Assembly: GCF_042159835.1 (NCBI RefSeq)
Contig: NZ_JBBVGT010000002.1
Span: 496,001-560,000 of the forward strand
Source: Albibacterium profundi
Lineage (GTDB): Bacteria; Bacteroidota; Bacteroidia; Sphingobacteriales; Sphingobacteriaceae
Direction: 5' to 3'
DNA: 64,000 nt
The position numbers were made by a program, and so were the translations under genes. How positions within the stretch are numbered: position 1 is the first letter of the stretch; every line of letters starts with the position of its first letter. Below, in pieces: positions 41,714-49,700 of this stretch. The notes beneath the pieces were generated by a model. The model was not told where the DNA came from. It worked only from the letters and a program-made list of their open reading frames with translations, and did not search any database.

Positions 41714-43435
41714 TTAAAATAAGGTAACGCCTATATCCCAACCTATCCAAGCATTTGTTTTGGCATTAAAACGCTTGCCGTCATAGTTTTGAAATGGAAA
41801 ATAATTTTTATACCTAGCAACCTCTTCGCTCCGATCATCTACAAAAACATTCAAAGCCGGACCTGCATAAATCTCAAGGTTCTTCGAAAGTCTAAAATTG
41901 GCAACTAATTTAGCTCGGTATAAATTACTCAACTCATTCCAATTGCCCAGATAGGCATTTTGTGAGGTCAACTGACTCCCTAAAGAGAAGTGGTCGTTAA
42001 AGAGGAAATCACGTCCGAAACCTCCGCCTAAAAGAAACATCTTTTGGTTAGGCACTACACTCATTCCTACTTTCAGAACCGTGTAAAAGCCAGCAACCCC
42101 TGATTGGTATTCCACATTCACGTGTGTAAATTCATTATTTGAGACAGACAAACGATGATAGCCCCCTTTAATAAAATTGAGCAGTCCTATGCTCACACCC
42201 GAACTAGTATCCGCGATATTGACTAGACCAACCTGAAGGCCGCTGATCTTCTTGGCATAATTAAATGCTCCAAATTGCGATCCTTGAACCTCGCCATGAG
42301 TAATATTAGCTAAACCTGCGATCTGTACACCATCTACATTTCCGTGTACCAAATTGATTCCTCCAGACATCAATACACCCTTTACATTTTTTAAATTGTG
42401 ATTATACAATCCACTAGCTTGCAGACCAATAACACTGTCCATAACCGTATTGCTGATTCCGGCTAATTGCACACCGCGCATACCGCCCCCTACCAGATTA
42501 AAAATACCGGCGGCCTGTACAACGCGAACATCCGATTTATTAATATTAAAAGCACCCCCCAATTCGACACCTTCTACACCAAAGGTATAGCCCCCTATCA
42601 TGTTAATAGAAACTTTAGGCACTACCTGACCACTCAATGATCCGTGCGTACTCAAACCAGGCGTGAGCGAAGTCTGCACCGGCGAGTTCGCAAAGAAGCC
42701 GCCCAAATTTAAACTTTGAAGCTTCTGTTTAGAGGAAACGAGGAAGCGACCTACGCCCGTGCGTTCAGCTGCATTCAAGTCGGAACCAGCGTGATACCCA
42801 TAATTTTGATCACTCTTTCCAACCAATACCGGAGCTAAGAGAACCACCGTAGTATCCCGATAATATTCCTTACTGACGGTAATAGATAAGCTGGTGACCG
42901 GATTCTTGACTTTGAGACTGAAATAGCCATTCTTATCGGTCAAGGTAGAAAGAAGCAAGCGCTTCTCATAGACACTGGCATGAGCAATTCGCTCGCCAGT
43001 CACATCATCAATTACATGCCCAGTTATCGTATGAATTTTCCCATATTCATGATTATCTTCAGAAACCAGTTGCAAACGGTTCGGCGCTAATCGGAGTATA
43101 ACATAATTGGGTGTCTCTTTATACTCATAGTCGCCTTTCAAAAGCATGTTCAATATTTTTTCAACGGGTTCTTGACGAACCGACATACTCACCAAGCTGT
43201 CTTTCGGCAATGCATCGCTACTATAAGAAAAATAAAAGCCACCTATCCTGCTAATCTGTGCCAATAAGGAGTCTAACCTTTCTTCCTTAGCATCGATTGA
43301 TATCAAAGTAGAAAGGTAGTTCTGAGCAAAGCTCGGTAGCGAAAAAAGAGCAAAGAAAAGGAGGACGAATAGCCTTATTTGTAAAGTACGATCTGCTCTC
43401 CTCTTTTCTTCATTTTGATTCCGAAAGTCTCGCAT
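41714..43435 (-). CDS. STN + carboxypeptidase-regulatory-like + surface repeat protein
   Basis: 573 residues. A long basic N-region (residues 1-21) precedes a signal segment (IRLFVLLFFALFSLPSFAQ). An STN secretin/TonB short N-terminal domain follows (about 45-112, LISIDAKEERLDSLLAQISRIGGFYFSYS), then a CarboxypepD_reg-like domain (132-205, HTITGHVIDDVTGERIAHASVY), then repeats of the GVQLAG(I/L)xN type (286-425) and a strand-rich end (LEIYAGPALNVFV). There is no SusC plug or TonB-dependent barrel. The 5-prime end overlaps the FecR gene by 61 bp and no later start fits, so translation is coupled. Confidence 0.85.
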   Translation of the reverse strand: MRDFRNQNEEKRRADRTLQIRLFVLLFFALFSLPSFAQNYLSTLISIDAKEERLDSLLAQISRIGGFYFSYSSDALPKDSLVSMSVRQEPVEKILNMLLKGDYEYKETPNYVILRLAPNRLQLVSEDNHEYGKIHTITGHVIDDVTGERIAHASVYEKRLLLSTLTDKNGYFSLKVKNPVTSLSITVSKEYYRDTTVVLLAPVLVGKSDQNYGYHAGSDLNAAERTGVGRFLVSSKQKLQSLNLGGFFANSPVQTSLTPGLSTHGSLSGQVVPKVSINMIGGYTFGVEGVELGGAFNINKSDVRVVQAAGIFNLVGGGMRGVQLAGISNTVMDSVIGLQASGLYNHNLKNVKGVLMSGGINLVHGNVDGVQIAGLANITHGEVQGSQFGAFNYAKKISGLQVGLVNIADTSSGVSIGLLNFIKGGYHRLSVSNNEFTHVNVEYQSGVAGFYTVLKVGMSVVPNQKMFLLGGGFGRDFLFNDHFSLGSQLTSQNAYLGNWNELSNLYRAKLVANFRLSKNLEIYAGPALNVFVDDRSEEVARYKNYFPFQNYDGKRFNAKTNAWIGWDIGVTLF

Positions 43436-44349
43436 ATAAGATCTAAATTCGACCGAATCGAATTATTGTACGTAAGCGTTGTATTTAATTCTAAATTTTC
43501 TAATTCCACACCTTCGATGACGATATGGACGTCATATGCATCATTTAACACATCCACCACTCTGTACAAAGGTGTACCATCTGCAATTAATTTATTATTT
43601 CGATAGTATTTATACAATTGATCCTGCACCGAACCTTTCTTAAGGTCATGTGAATCTCGATCAATCTCTACAGTTTCATCCCGTTTCAAACGCACAACAA
43701 CATGTTCTTTACGAACTTCGACCACGCCGGTCTCAACGATTAATTCAGTTGTCTCTTCATTGATTTTAATATTGAAAGAGGTACCTACTACTTTAACGTC
43801 AATATCATTAATAATAACATGAAAAGGCTTGTTCGCATCTGGTGCCACATCAAAGAACGCTTCACCTTCGATTAACTTAACGGTTCGATGTTTATTCGCA
43901 AAGTGCGTTGGATATTGAACTTTACTATGACGGTTGAGCGTAATAACTGAACCGTCCGACAGCGTATCTATCTTGCTATAATTACCTGTTTCTACGATAA
44001 GCTGATTTAAGGAAGATTGATTATAAGCATAAAATGCTCCCCAAGCTCCCAAACTTACCAAGATGATACCCGCAGCAACTTTCAGCCACGACCAAGAGCT
44101 TTTCTTTGTTTCCGCAGAAGGCTTCTCGTCGGCCAAGCGCTGTTGGAACCGGTTCCAAGCTAAGTTTTCATCAATCTTGCTTGTCAGAGCCAACTTTTCG
44201 CTAGTCGCCCACAACAGCTTAAAATCGCGGTATTGTTTCTGGTTCTCTTCGCTCGCCGCAATCCAAGCTTCTACAAGTGCTTTTTCTTCCTCGCTAGCCT
44301 CGCCAACCAAGTATTTGGTCAATATATCATCGTTCACGTGTTTGTTCAT
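43375..44349 (-). CDS. FecR-family anti-sigma factor
   Basis: 324 residues. The N-terminal cytosolic part (residues 8-65, DILTKYLVGEASEEEKALVEAWI) binds the sigma factor; a membrane helix lies at about 87-108 (SWLKVAAGIILVSLGAWGAF); the periplasmic FecR domain has IDTLSDGSVITLNRHSKVQYP and VKLIEGEAFFDV; the C-terminal DUF4974 ends VQLYK-like (GIKMKKRGEQIVLYK). It receives a signal from an STN domain, here the protein encoded next. It overlaps the sigma gene by 4 bp. Confidence 0.92.
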   Translation of the reverse strand: MNKHVNDDILTKYLVGEASEEEKALVEAWIAASEENQKQYRDFKLLWATSEKLALTSKIDENLAWNRFQQRLADEKPSAETKKSSWSWLKVAAGIILVSLGAWGAFYAYNQSSLNQLIVETGNYSKIDTLSDGSVITLNRHSKVQYPTHFANKHRTVKLIEGEAFFDVAPDANKPFHVIINDIDVKVVGTSFNIKINEETTELIVETGVVEVRKEHVVVRLKRDETVEIDRDSHDLKKGSVQDQLYKYYRNNKLIADGTPLYRVVDVLNDAYDVHIVIEGVELENLELNTTLTYNNSIRSNLDLICETFGIKMKKRGEQIVLYK

Positions 44350-44930
44350 AGCCGGAAGAGATTAACAATTAAAAAAAGAATTGGTAAAAAGTCAACAAGC
44401 TCCAATCGTAAAATCCTCAGAGCTTTGCCCATCTGATTTTCAACGGTTTTGATGGAAATGTTCAATTGCTCTGCGATTTCACGATATTTCAACTCCTCGA
44501 ACCGACTCATTTGAAATATAGTCCGACAAGCCTCGGGCAGTTTATTCAACGCCAACTCTAGCCGGCCTTCTAGATCTTTCATTTGCACACGATTGCTTGA
44601 GTCATCACCTGAGTCATTCCCACGAACATATCGTTGATGTTGATGATAAGCAGACTTCACTTTTTGGTGTTTGTGATAATTAAGGCTTTCGTTGTACACA
44701 CTTCGATACAAGAAAGCCTTAATGGATGTATGGACAGTAAGACTTGAACGTTTCTCCCATAATCTAAGGAAGACCGACTGAACAACCTCTTCGGCGATAA
44801 TTTCATCTTTGACAATCGCGTACGCATAAGCATGTAAAGCTTTGAAATGAGCTTTAAATAAATCCTCAAAAGCGGTGTCAATTGTATCCGTACTTACTTC
44901 CACCAAGTTATTGCTGATAATATCCACCAA
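44346..44930 (-). CDS. ECF RNA polymerase sigma factor
   Basis: 194 residues, ECF sigma-70 of the type paired with FecR. Region 2 is FKAHFKALHAYAYAIVKDEIIAEEVVQSVFLRLWEK and region 4 is LPEACRTIFQMSRFEELKYREIAEQLNISIKTVENQMGKAL. The last residues are unusually hydrophobic (LELVDFLPILFLIVNLFRL). First gene of the operon with the anti-sigma factor and the STN/repeat protein. Confidence 0.94.
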   Translation of the reverse strand: MVDIISNNLVEVSTDTIDTAFEDLFKAHFKALHAYAYAIVKDEIIAEEVVQSVFLRLWEKRSSLTVHTSIKAFLYRSVYNESLNYHKHQKVKSAYHQHQRYVRGNDSGDDSSNRVQMKDLEGRLELALNKLPEACRTIFQMSRFEELKYREIAEQLNISIKTVENQMGKALRILRLELVDFLPILFLIVNLFRL

Positions 44931-44971
44931 AGGTATCCGATTAGGTCAAAATTCAAAAAAATCAATGAAAA

Positions 44972-45538
44972 TTATCTGATAATAAATCCAAGCGATAGAT
45001 TAAAAATACCCGATTTCTGATCCAGTCCCTCGTTCGCTTTTGTCAAACCGCGGCTATACCTGGCATCAATCGTAAACATTCCCAAATCAACCCCGGCATT
45101 GAGAACACCACCAGCGTTGAATTTTTTATACTCTGTATCCGCAGGAGCAATTGGATCTTTTAAAGCATAATTAAGATCTGGCCCCAATGACACCCTAAAC
45201 TTCAAAGCTTCTTCGTTCACAATCTTGTAACCCACCATCAGGGGCACGTTCAGGTTCCGAAATTTAGGCTCAAACTTTTCAGATGCATAGGTATACTCGG
45301 AGCTGTAGCTTGAAAAGTTAACTTCCGGCTGAAAGTACAACTCGTCTCCTACCCGGGCGAATACACCTAGATTGAAACCTAATTTACCTGCCTCGTCAGT
45401 TAATTCATCCATACCAGATGGAAGCGTGCCATAATTTACACCTGCTTTAACACCTAAGTCTACGCTCTGAGCCTTTACGAGTACTGAAGTTAGCATCAGT
45501 GCAGCAAATACAAACATGTTCATTGTTTTCATTTTCAT
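44972..45538 (-). CDS. PorT-like outer membrane beta-barrel protein
   Basis: 188 residues with a signal peptide ending at about residue 23 (VLVKAQ). The pattern VDLGVKAGVNYGTL, NLGVFARVGDELYFQPEVNFSS, LNVPLMVGYKIV, LKFRVSLGPDLNYAL and GVDLGMFTIDARYSRGL is that of the PorT/outer membrane protein beta-barrel family, eight strands. It lies upstream of the sigma factor gene by 41 bp and could be part of the same transcript or controlled by the same regulators. Near its 5-prime end a GGGGG half-site of the surface palindrome is seen. Confidence 0.88.
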   Translation of the reverse strand: MKMKTMNMFVFAALMLTSVLVKAQSVDLGVKAGVNYGTLPSGMDELTDEAGKLGFNLGVFARVGDELYFQPEVNFSSYSSEYTYASEKFEPKFRNLNVPLMVGYKIVNEEALKFRVSLGPDLNYALKDPIAPADTEYKKFNAGGVLNAGVDLGMFTIDARYSRGLTKANEGLDQKSGIFNLSLGFIIR

Positions 45539-45651
45539 TTTTATTTAGTTTGACTGTTTAGATATATGACAACAAGAACTTGATCCACCCCCATGCGAAG
45601 TGAAAAAAAATTCAATCAATTCAATAATAAACTCTAATTTGCAGGTAAATA

Positions 45652-46611
45652 ATGAACCTTATGAAAAGAATCGGAATAACCCTCTGTTTAATCTGTGCTT
45701 TATTTTTATGGCAAACGAGCCTGTCGATCGCAGTACCTAAACCGCCAAAGAAATTAGAAATAGGTGTTGCTATGGGAATCGATAAAATTACGGCCGAGAA
45801 CATGAAATATGCTAAATCGGCCGATATACACCATATCGAAATAGGTGTAGGTGCGTTAATCGACCGAGAAACCTTAACCTTTACAAAGAGTCACCAAGAA
45901 ATTTTAAAATTGGTTACGGAAGTCAAAAAGGCGGCCGACGGTGCAGGTATTAACATCTGGTCTATTCACATGCCTTTTAGCAATAAGATCGACCTTTCGA
46001 TGCGGAACGAGGAGGCACGAGCAAAAACCATCGAACTCCATAAACAAGTACTGGAGTATGTTAAAATTCTGAACCCAGAGATTATTCTTTTTCACCCAAG
46101 CTTCTATCTGGGTCTGAATGAGCGCGAGGAAAGAAAGCAGCAGCTTATCAAATCTGCGATTGAATTGAACAAGTATGTTAAAACCATCGATGCTACCATG
46201 GTAATTGAGAACATGTTAGGCTACGAACTGGTATTGGCCAATGGAAAACGTGAACGTCCTCTTCTTCGAACTGTAGAGGAAGCAGTAGAAATCATGAACC
46301 GTCTGCCTGAAGACATTTATTCGGCGGTCGACATGAACCATATTAAAAACCCCGAAAAGCTTATTCGCGCGCTCGGAAAGCGCGTTAAAACGGTTCATGT
46401 TGCTGACGGAACCGGCAAAGAAGAGAACCATGCTTTCCCATGTTCTGGTGAAGGCGAAAATAACTGGGTGGATATCATAGCCGCTTTGGATGAAACAGGT
46501 TATTCCGGCCCATTTATGTACGAAAGTAAATACCCAGACCTAAAAGACCTGAAAGCCTGTTATGATTCCATGTATAACGATTACGTGCATTCTCTTTCTT
46601 TAAAGAAATAA
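45652..46611 (+). CDS. Exported sugar phosphate isomerase/epimerase-like TIM barrel
   Basis: 319 residues, xylose-isomerase-like fold, with a signal peptide (RIGITLCLICALFLWQTSLSIA). The barrel carries the acidic/His metal set: HIEIGVGALIDRETL, WSIHMPF, ILFHPSF, TMVIENMLG, AVDMNHIKNP and HVADGTG, with FMYESKYPD near the end. An exported member is characteristic of Bacteroidota that handle keto-sugars or glycosides at the surface; the partner could be the exported Gfo/Idh protein 5 kb away, by inference only. Monocistronic, followed by a strong terminator. Confidence 0.88.
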   Translation: MNLMKRIGITLCLICALFLWQTSLSIAVPKPPKKLEIGVAMGIDKITAENMKYAKSADIHHIEIGVGALIDRETLTFTKSHQEILKLVTEVKKAADGAGINIWSIHMPFSNKIDLSMRNEEARAKTIELHKQVLEYVKILNPEIILFHPSFYLGLNEREERKQQLIKSAIELNKYVKTIDATMVIENMLGYELVLANGKRERPLLRTVEEAVEIMNRLPEDIYSAVDMNHIKNPEKLIRALGKRVKTVHVADGTGKEENHAFPCSGEGENNWVDIIAALDETGYSGPFMYESKYPDLKDLKACYDSMYNDYVHSLSLKK

Positions 46612-46626
46612 GATAATCTTAAAAAT

Positions 46627-46676
46627 AAAAAAGGCGAGGTTCCGATTCAATGAGAAATTGGCACCTCGCCTTTTTT
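46627..46676 (+). terminator. Terminator after the isomerase gene
   Basis: Stem GGCGAGGT (46633-46640) facing ACCTCGCC (46663-46670), flanked by A and T runs, 22-nt loop. Confidence 0.88.
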
Positions 46677-46738
46677 ATTCCTTTAAACTTTCTTAATAGT
46701 TAAATGTAATTTACAGCAATTTAAAACATAGCAACAAC

Positions 46739-46837
46739 GGAGATTAAACGGACATTCACCGGAGATCAATCGGGCCCATCTGTTTAAAGTCCGTCTAATG
46801 TCCGTTTGATGTCCGTCTAGAGTCCGTCTCAGACCAG
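46739..46837. repeat. Head-to-head array of degenerate 11-bp units (locus 2)
   Basis: The gap 46612-46985 (374 bp) holds the terminator above and this array. Left units begin with CGG (CGGAGATTAAA, CGGACATTCAC, CGGAGATCAAT); right units end with GTCCG (TCTAATGTCCG 46794, TTTGATGTCCG 46805, TCTAGAGTCCG 46816). Left and right are reverse complements of one consensus, turning over near 46772-46783. It could form a long imperfect hairpin. No ORF in it is convincing. Confidence 0.72.
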
Positions 46838-46985
46838 AGCAAAATTGCACCAATTTATGTGCAAGAAACAGCTGGAATAGCAACTTGACCATGCGTTTTA
46901 TTTTGTTTTATCTACCAGAATTGATTTTTCATTTTTAACTCAAAAGAAATAACGGGATTGTCATCCGAAAGCTTATTTTAGTGGC

Positions 46986-47549
46986 ATGGATTTAAACCAA
47001 ATTCTTGACTCTATATATCCGTTGCCGAAACCTTCTAAGGAGAAGCTGAAGAAGTGTGTAAGAGAAGTTAGTTTTCCAAAAGGACATATCATTTTGAGAG
47101 CTGATAGGATTGAAAAAAAACTATACTTTATAAAGAAAGGAATAGCACGTGGTTATTCATATGTAGAAGAGAATGAGGTTACTTTCTGGTTTGGGAAAGA
47201 GGGAGATGCTATTATCTCAATGAGAAGCTATGTGGATAATCAAAGAAGTTATGAGAACATCGAACTTTTAGAAGCTTCTGATTTGTACGAAATTAAGGGC
47301 GACAGCCTACAACAACTTTATACAGAAGACATCCATCTAGCGAATTGGGGAAGAAAATTTTCGGAAAAAGAGATTATCAAAGCCGAAGAACGGCTGATTT
47401 CATTGCAGTTTTTAACGGCGACCGAACGCTATCAAGAAATACTCGATAAAAGTCCTGACCTAATCAACCGTGTTCAACTTGGATATATTGCTTCCTATCT
47501 TGGTATCACGCAAGTTAGCTTAAGCAGAATCAGAGCGGAAATTAAATAG
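46986..47549 (+). CDS. Crp/Fnr-family transcriptional regulator
   Basis: 187 residues. The N-terminal cyclic-nucleotide-binding-like domain is recognisable (VSFPKGHIILRADRIEKKLYFIKKGIARGYSYVEENEVTFWFGKEGDAI) but lacks the residues needed to bind cAMP that one can recognise by eye. The C-terminal helix-turn-helix is LGYIASYLGITQVSLSRIRAEI. Such short Crp-like regulators in Bacteroidota often sit next to a transporter; here the SMR exporter gene follows 48-66 bp downstream in the same direction. Confidence 0.88.
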   Translation: MDLNQILDSIYPLPKPSKEKLKKCVREVSFPKGHIILRADRIEKKLYFIKKGIARGYSYVEENEVTFWFGKEGDAIISMRSYVDNQRSYENIELLEASDLYEIKGDSLQQLYTEDIHLANWGRKFSEKEIIKAEERLISLQFLTATERYQEILDKSPDLINRVQLGYIASYLGITQVSLSRIRAEIK

Positions 47550-47615
47550 AGTTTTTTTATCATTTGTAAAAGATCAGTAGCTGTAAAATACTGACCTTTG
47601 AAAAAAAATAAAAAA

Positions 47616-47945
47616 ATGAATTGGATTATATTGATTATCGCTGGATTATTCGAAGTTGGTTTCACGTCCTGTTTAGGAAAGGCAAAAGAGTCGACCGGAA
47701 CAGAGGCCTATCTATGGTATGGTGGGTTTCTAGTTTCTTTGGTTGTTAGTATGGTGTTGCTTATCAAAGCCACTCAGAGTCTCCCACTGGGAACCGCATA
47801 TGCCGTTTGGACGGGGATTGGAGCCGTTGGGACTGTTTTAGTCGGTATCTTTATTTTTAAAGAACCTGCAACTTTCTGGCGAATCTTTTTTATTACTACG
47901 TTGATTGCCTCAATCGTCGGGCTGAAAGCGGTATCTTCACATTAG
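47616..47945 (+). CDS. Small multidrug resistance (SMR) family exporter
   Basis: 109 residues, four membrane helices. The essential glutamate is in the first helix (NWIILIIAGLFEVGFTSCLGKA), followed by GTAYAVWTGIGAVGTVLVGIFIFKE, the SMR signature. The GTAYAVWTGIG form and CLGKAKES segment place it nearer the SugE/Gdx (guanidinium exporter) group than EmrE. The ATG at 47616 follows an in-frame TTG at 47598. No guanidine riboswitch was recognised in the 66-bp spacer. Regulated probably by the preceding Crp-like gene. Confidence 0.88.
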   Translation: MNWIILIIAGLFEVGFTSCLGKAKESTGTEAYLWYGGFLVSLVVSMVLLIKATQSLPLGTAYAVWTGIGAVGTVLVGIFIFKEPATFWRIFFITTLIASIVGLKAVSSH

Positions 47946-48014
47946 CCGGCTAATCTGATCCATTAGTACACCATTATTTAAGAAAAGGTCGCGAGAGTTC
48001 AGCAGCACGAGAAT

Positions 48015-48386
48015 TTATTTGGCAAGTGTCAGACCTAACCAAACTGCGATAAGTCCGCCGATGATGCTAGTGCCGATATATAAAGCTGCAGTCCCGTAAT
48101 ATTGATTTTGCAAGAGGCTGAAGTTTTCAGAAGCAAAGGTTGAGAATGTTGTATATCCACCGCAAAATCCGGTAATTAATAAGAGTCTTAGATTTTGGTT
48201 ATTCTGAATGCTTGAGCTTAGTGAGCCGATCAAAAGTCCGATTAAAAAGCAACCCAAGATATTCACAGCAAAAGTTGCTAGCGGAAACAAACTGGAGTTA
48301 TACTTTTGAGTGACGACAGAAGTGAGAAAGCGCAGAATGCTTCCTATACCGCCGCCTAATCCTACAAGTAATATCTGTTTCAGCAT
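48015..48386 (-). CDS. crcB: Fluoride channel CrcB/FluC
   Basis: 123 residues with four membrane helices. Signature segments are GGGIGSILRFLTSVV, NILGCFLIGLLIG and GFCGGYTTFSTFASE, the last carrying the Phe/Thr pore residues. Works as a dual-topology dimer exporting fluoride. No fluoride riboswitch was recognised in front. Convergent with the SMR gene (69 bp between them). Confidence 0.92.
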   Translation of the reverse strand: MLKQILLVGLGGGIGSILRFLTSVVTQKYNSSLFPLATFAVNILGCFLIGLLIGSLSSSIQNNQNLRLLLITGFCGGYTTFSTFASENFSLLQNQYYGTAALYIGTSIIGGLIAVWLGLTLAK

Positions 48387-48541
48387 AATTTATTTGACAA
48401 TCGCTCTTGATAAAAGATTACGATCAAATATATGAAAATACTGCTTCGATAGAATATTTTTTGTTTCCATCAGCTTCAATTTTTCGGGACACCCGGAACA
48501 TTTTAAAAAGACACTTTAATTTAGTGCCTCGAATTGGAAAG

Positions 48542-48567
48542 AAAAAAGGACCCCTTTCGGAGCCCCT
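48542..48567 (-). terminator. Terminator of the collagen-like gene
   Basis: On the minus strand a 7-bp stem (GGGCTCC, GAAA tetraloop, GGGGTCC with two G-U pairs) is followed by six T, 42 bp after the stop codon. Confidence 0.7.
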
Positions 48568-48608
48568 TCTTCAACGAAAAGAAAACTAAAAGTTAAACTG
48601 GTTATTTA

Positions 48609-49499
48609 TCATTCAATTCGCGATTGAATATTTAAGGCTGCTTTAACTTCATCGAAATTTTTCAGATCGACACCAGCAGATGCTATTTTTGTGTATTCAC
48701 TAGCTTCGATGAAGACAACCCTTACTCCCCCAAAAGTGATCTGATTGGTGTGCAAAGCGTAGGTTGAAGGGTTTCTCACAGAAACGGAAACTCTGAAGCT
48801 ACTATTGTATGGGAATGTCGAATAGGTGACCGTGAAGCTTTGGTATAAAAATGGAAGATTATACCACGGATTTCCATATTTAACATATACGAGCATGTTC
48901 TTTTGAATTGCTTCGTCATAAGAGATAGGCAAATCGAGTTGTAATGTCCCCGTAAAGGTTTTCCTGCCAATTTCGAACACCTGCACATTCGCATTCCCGG
49001 TATCACCCTTGTCCCCTTTATCACCCTTGTCACCTTTCGGACCTTTTAAACTTATCCCTGTTCCCCAACCGGCATTGGTCTTAGGACCATATAAGATACC
49101 GGACGTAGTATGAAAGTAAAAGTCACCTATCGCACCGACCGAACTTGCTGGAACTGCCGTACCACTCAACATTTTTGTACCTGGTGTACCTGCCGGACCG
49201 CGTGCTCCGGTAGCGCCTGTGGAGCCTTTAAGACTTGAGCCTGTGCCCCAGCCAGTGCTGGTTTTAGGGCCATATAATACAGAGTTGCTTGTGCGAAGAT
49301 AGAAGTCTCCTTCTGATCCAATATCAGCTGAAGGTGCTGCTGTACCTGACAAAATTTTGGTACCATCAGCGCCGGAGACACCTTGAACGCCTTGCTCTCC
49401 TTGTGGCCCCTGAGGACCCTCCGCACCTATTTCTCCTTTCTCACAAGCTACTAAGCAGAAAGCAAATAATATGCTCAGTAAGATGATTGTTTTTTTCAT
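48609..49499 (-). CDS. Collagen-like repeat lipoprotein
   Basis: 296 residues with the lipobox FCLVAC (Cys19). Gly-x-y triplets follow directly (GAEGPQGPQGEQGVQG), then two copies of a module of about 60 residues: TKILSGTAAPSADIGSEGDF with LYGPKTSTGWGTGSSLKG, and TKMLSGTAVPASSVGAIGDF with LYGPKTNAGWGTGISLKG, each ending in more collagen triplets (GPKGDKGDKGDKGDTGN). The C-terminal 120 residues form a separate beta-rich domain. Surface-exposed by inference. Divergent from the gene at 49701 with shared operator palindromes. Confidence 0.88.
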   Translation of the reverse strand: MKKTIILLSILFAFCLVACEKGEIGAEGPQGPQGEQGVQGVSGADGTKILSGTAAPSADIGSEGDFYLRTSNSVLYGPKTSTGWGTGSSLKGSTGATGARGPAGTPGTKMLSGTAVPASSVGAIGDFYFHTTSGILYGPKTNAGWGTGISLKGPKGDKGDKGDKGDTGNANVQVFEIGRKTFTGTLQLDLPISYDEAIQKNMLVYVKYGNPWYNLPFLYQSFTVTYSTFPYNSSFRVSVSVRNPSTYALHTNQITFGGVRVVFIEASEYTKIASAGVDLKNFDEVKAALNIQSRIE

Positions 49500-49539
49500 G
49501 TTTCTAAATTTATTTTATTGGTTACTTAATTTGTTGGAA

Positions 49540-49568
49540 CAAAGGTATGTTCCGAACAATTTCACCAA
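49540..49568 (-). promoter_or_regulatory. Promoter of the collagen-like lipoprotein gene
   Basis: On the minus strand TTG (49568-49566), 18-bp spacer, TACCTTTG (49547-49540). The C5-A4-G5 palindrome ends 2 bp upstream of the TTG. Confidence 0.72.
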
Positions 49569-49570
49569 TA

Positions 49571-49584
49571 CCCCCAAAAGGGGG
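49571..49584. promoter_or_regulatory. Palindromic operator CCCCCAAAAGGGGG (collagen-like side)
   Basis: Perfectly symmetric flanks around AAAA, adjacent to the -33 of the minus-strand promoter. Together with 49630-49643 it forms a larger inverted repeat, with about 17 bp shared in each arm. Confidence 0.72.
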
Positions 49585-49629
49585 ATTTTTGGAGGAGACT
49601 TAAAGACTTTAAAAAGTAAAATAAAATAT

Positions 49630-49643
49630 CCCCCTTTTGGGGG
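49630..49643. promoter_or_regulatory. Palindromic operator CCCCCTTTTGGGGG (YD-lipoprotein side)
   Basis: The second copy, oriented towards the plus-strand promoter and 45 bp from the first. Its distance to the -33 place is 2 bp, identical to the other copy. Confidence 0.72.
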
Positions 49644-49645
49644 TA

Positions 49646-49674
49646 AACTACAGACACATAGCTCAATACCTTTG
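49646..49674 (+). promoter_or_regulatory. Promoter of the YD-like lipoprotein gene
   Basis: TACCTTTG at 49667-49674; 18 bp upstream the -33 place reads AAC, far from TTG, which fits dependence on an activator bound at the palindrome. Confidence 0.6.
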
Positions 49675-49700
49675 CTTTCGTAATCAATAATACCTGAAAA

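Noticed and set aside
46683..46892. Minus-strand frame of 69 codons over the repeat array
   Set aside because: It simply translates the 11-bp units; no homologous pattern, no start context.
47550..47615. Guanidine riboswitch before the SMR exporter
   Set aside because: The 66-bp spacer is A-rich and lacks the conserved ACGR-type loops or the guanidine-I core.
48387..48600. Fluoride riboswitch before crcB
   Set aside because: No GGNGAUGGC-type motif in the minus-strand leader.
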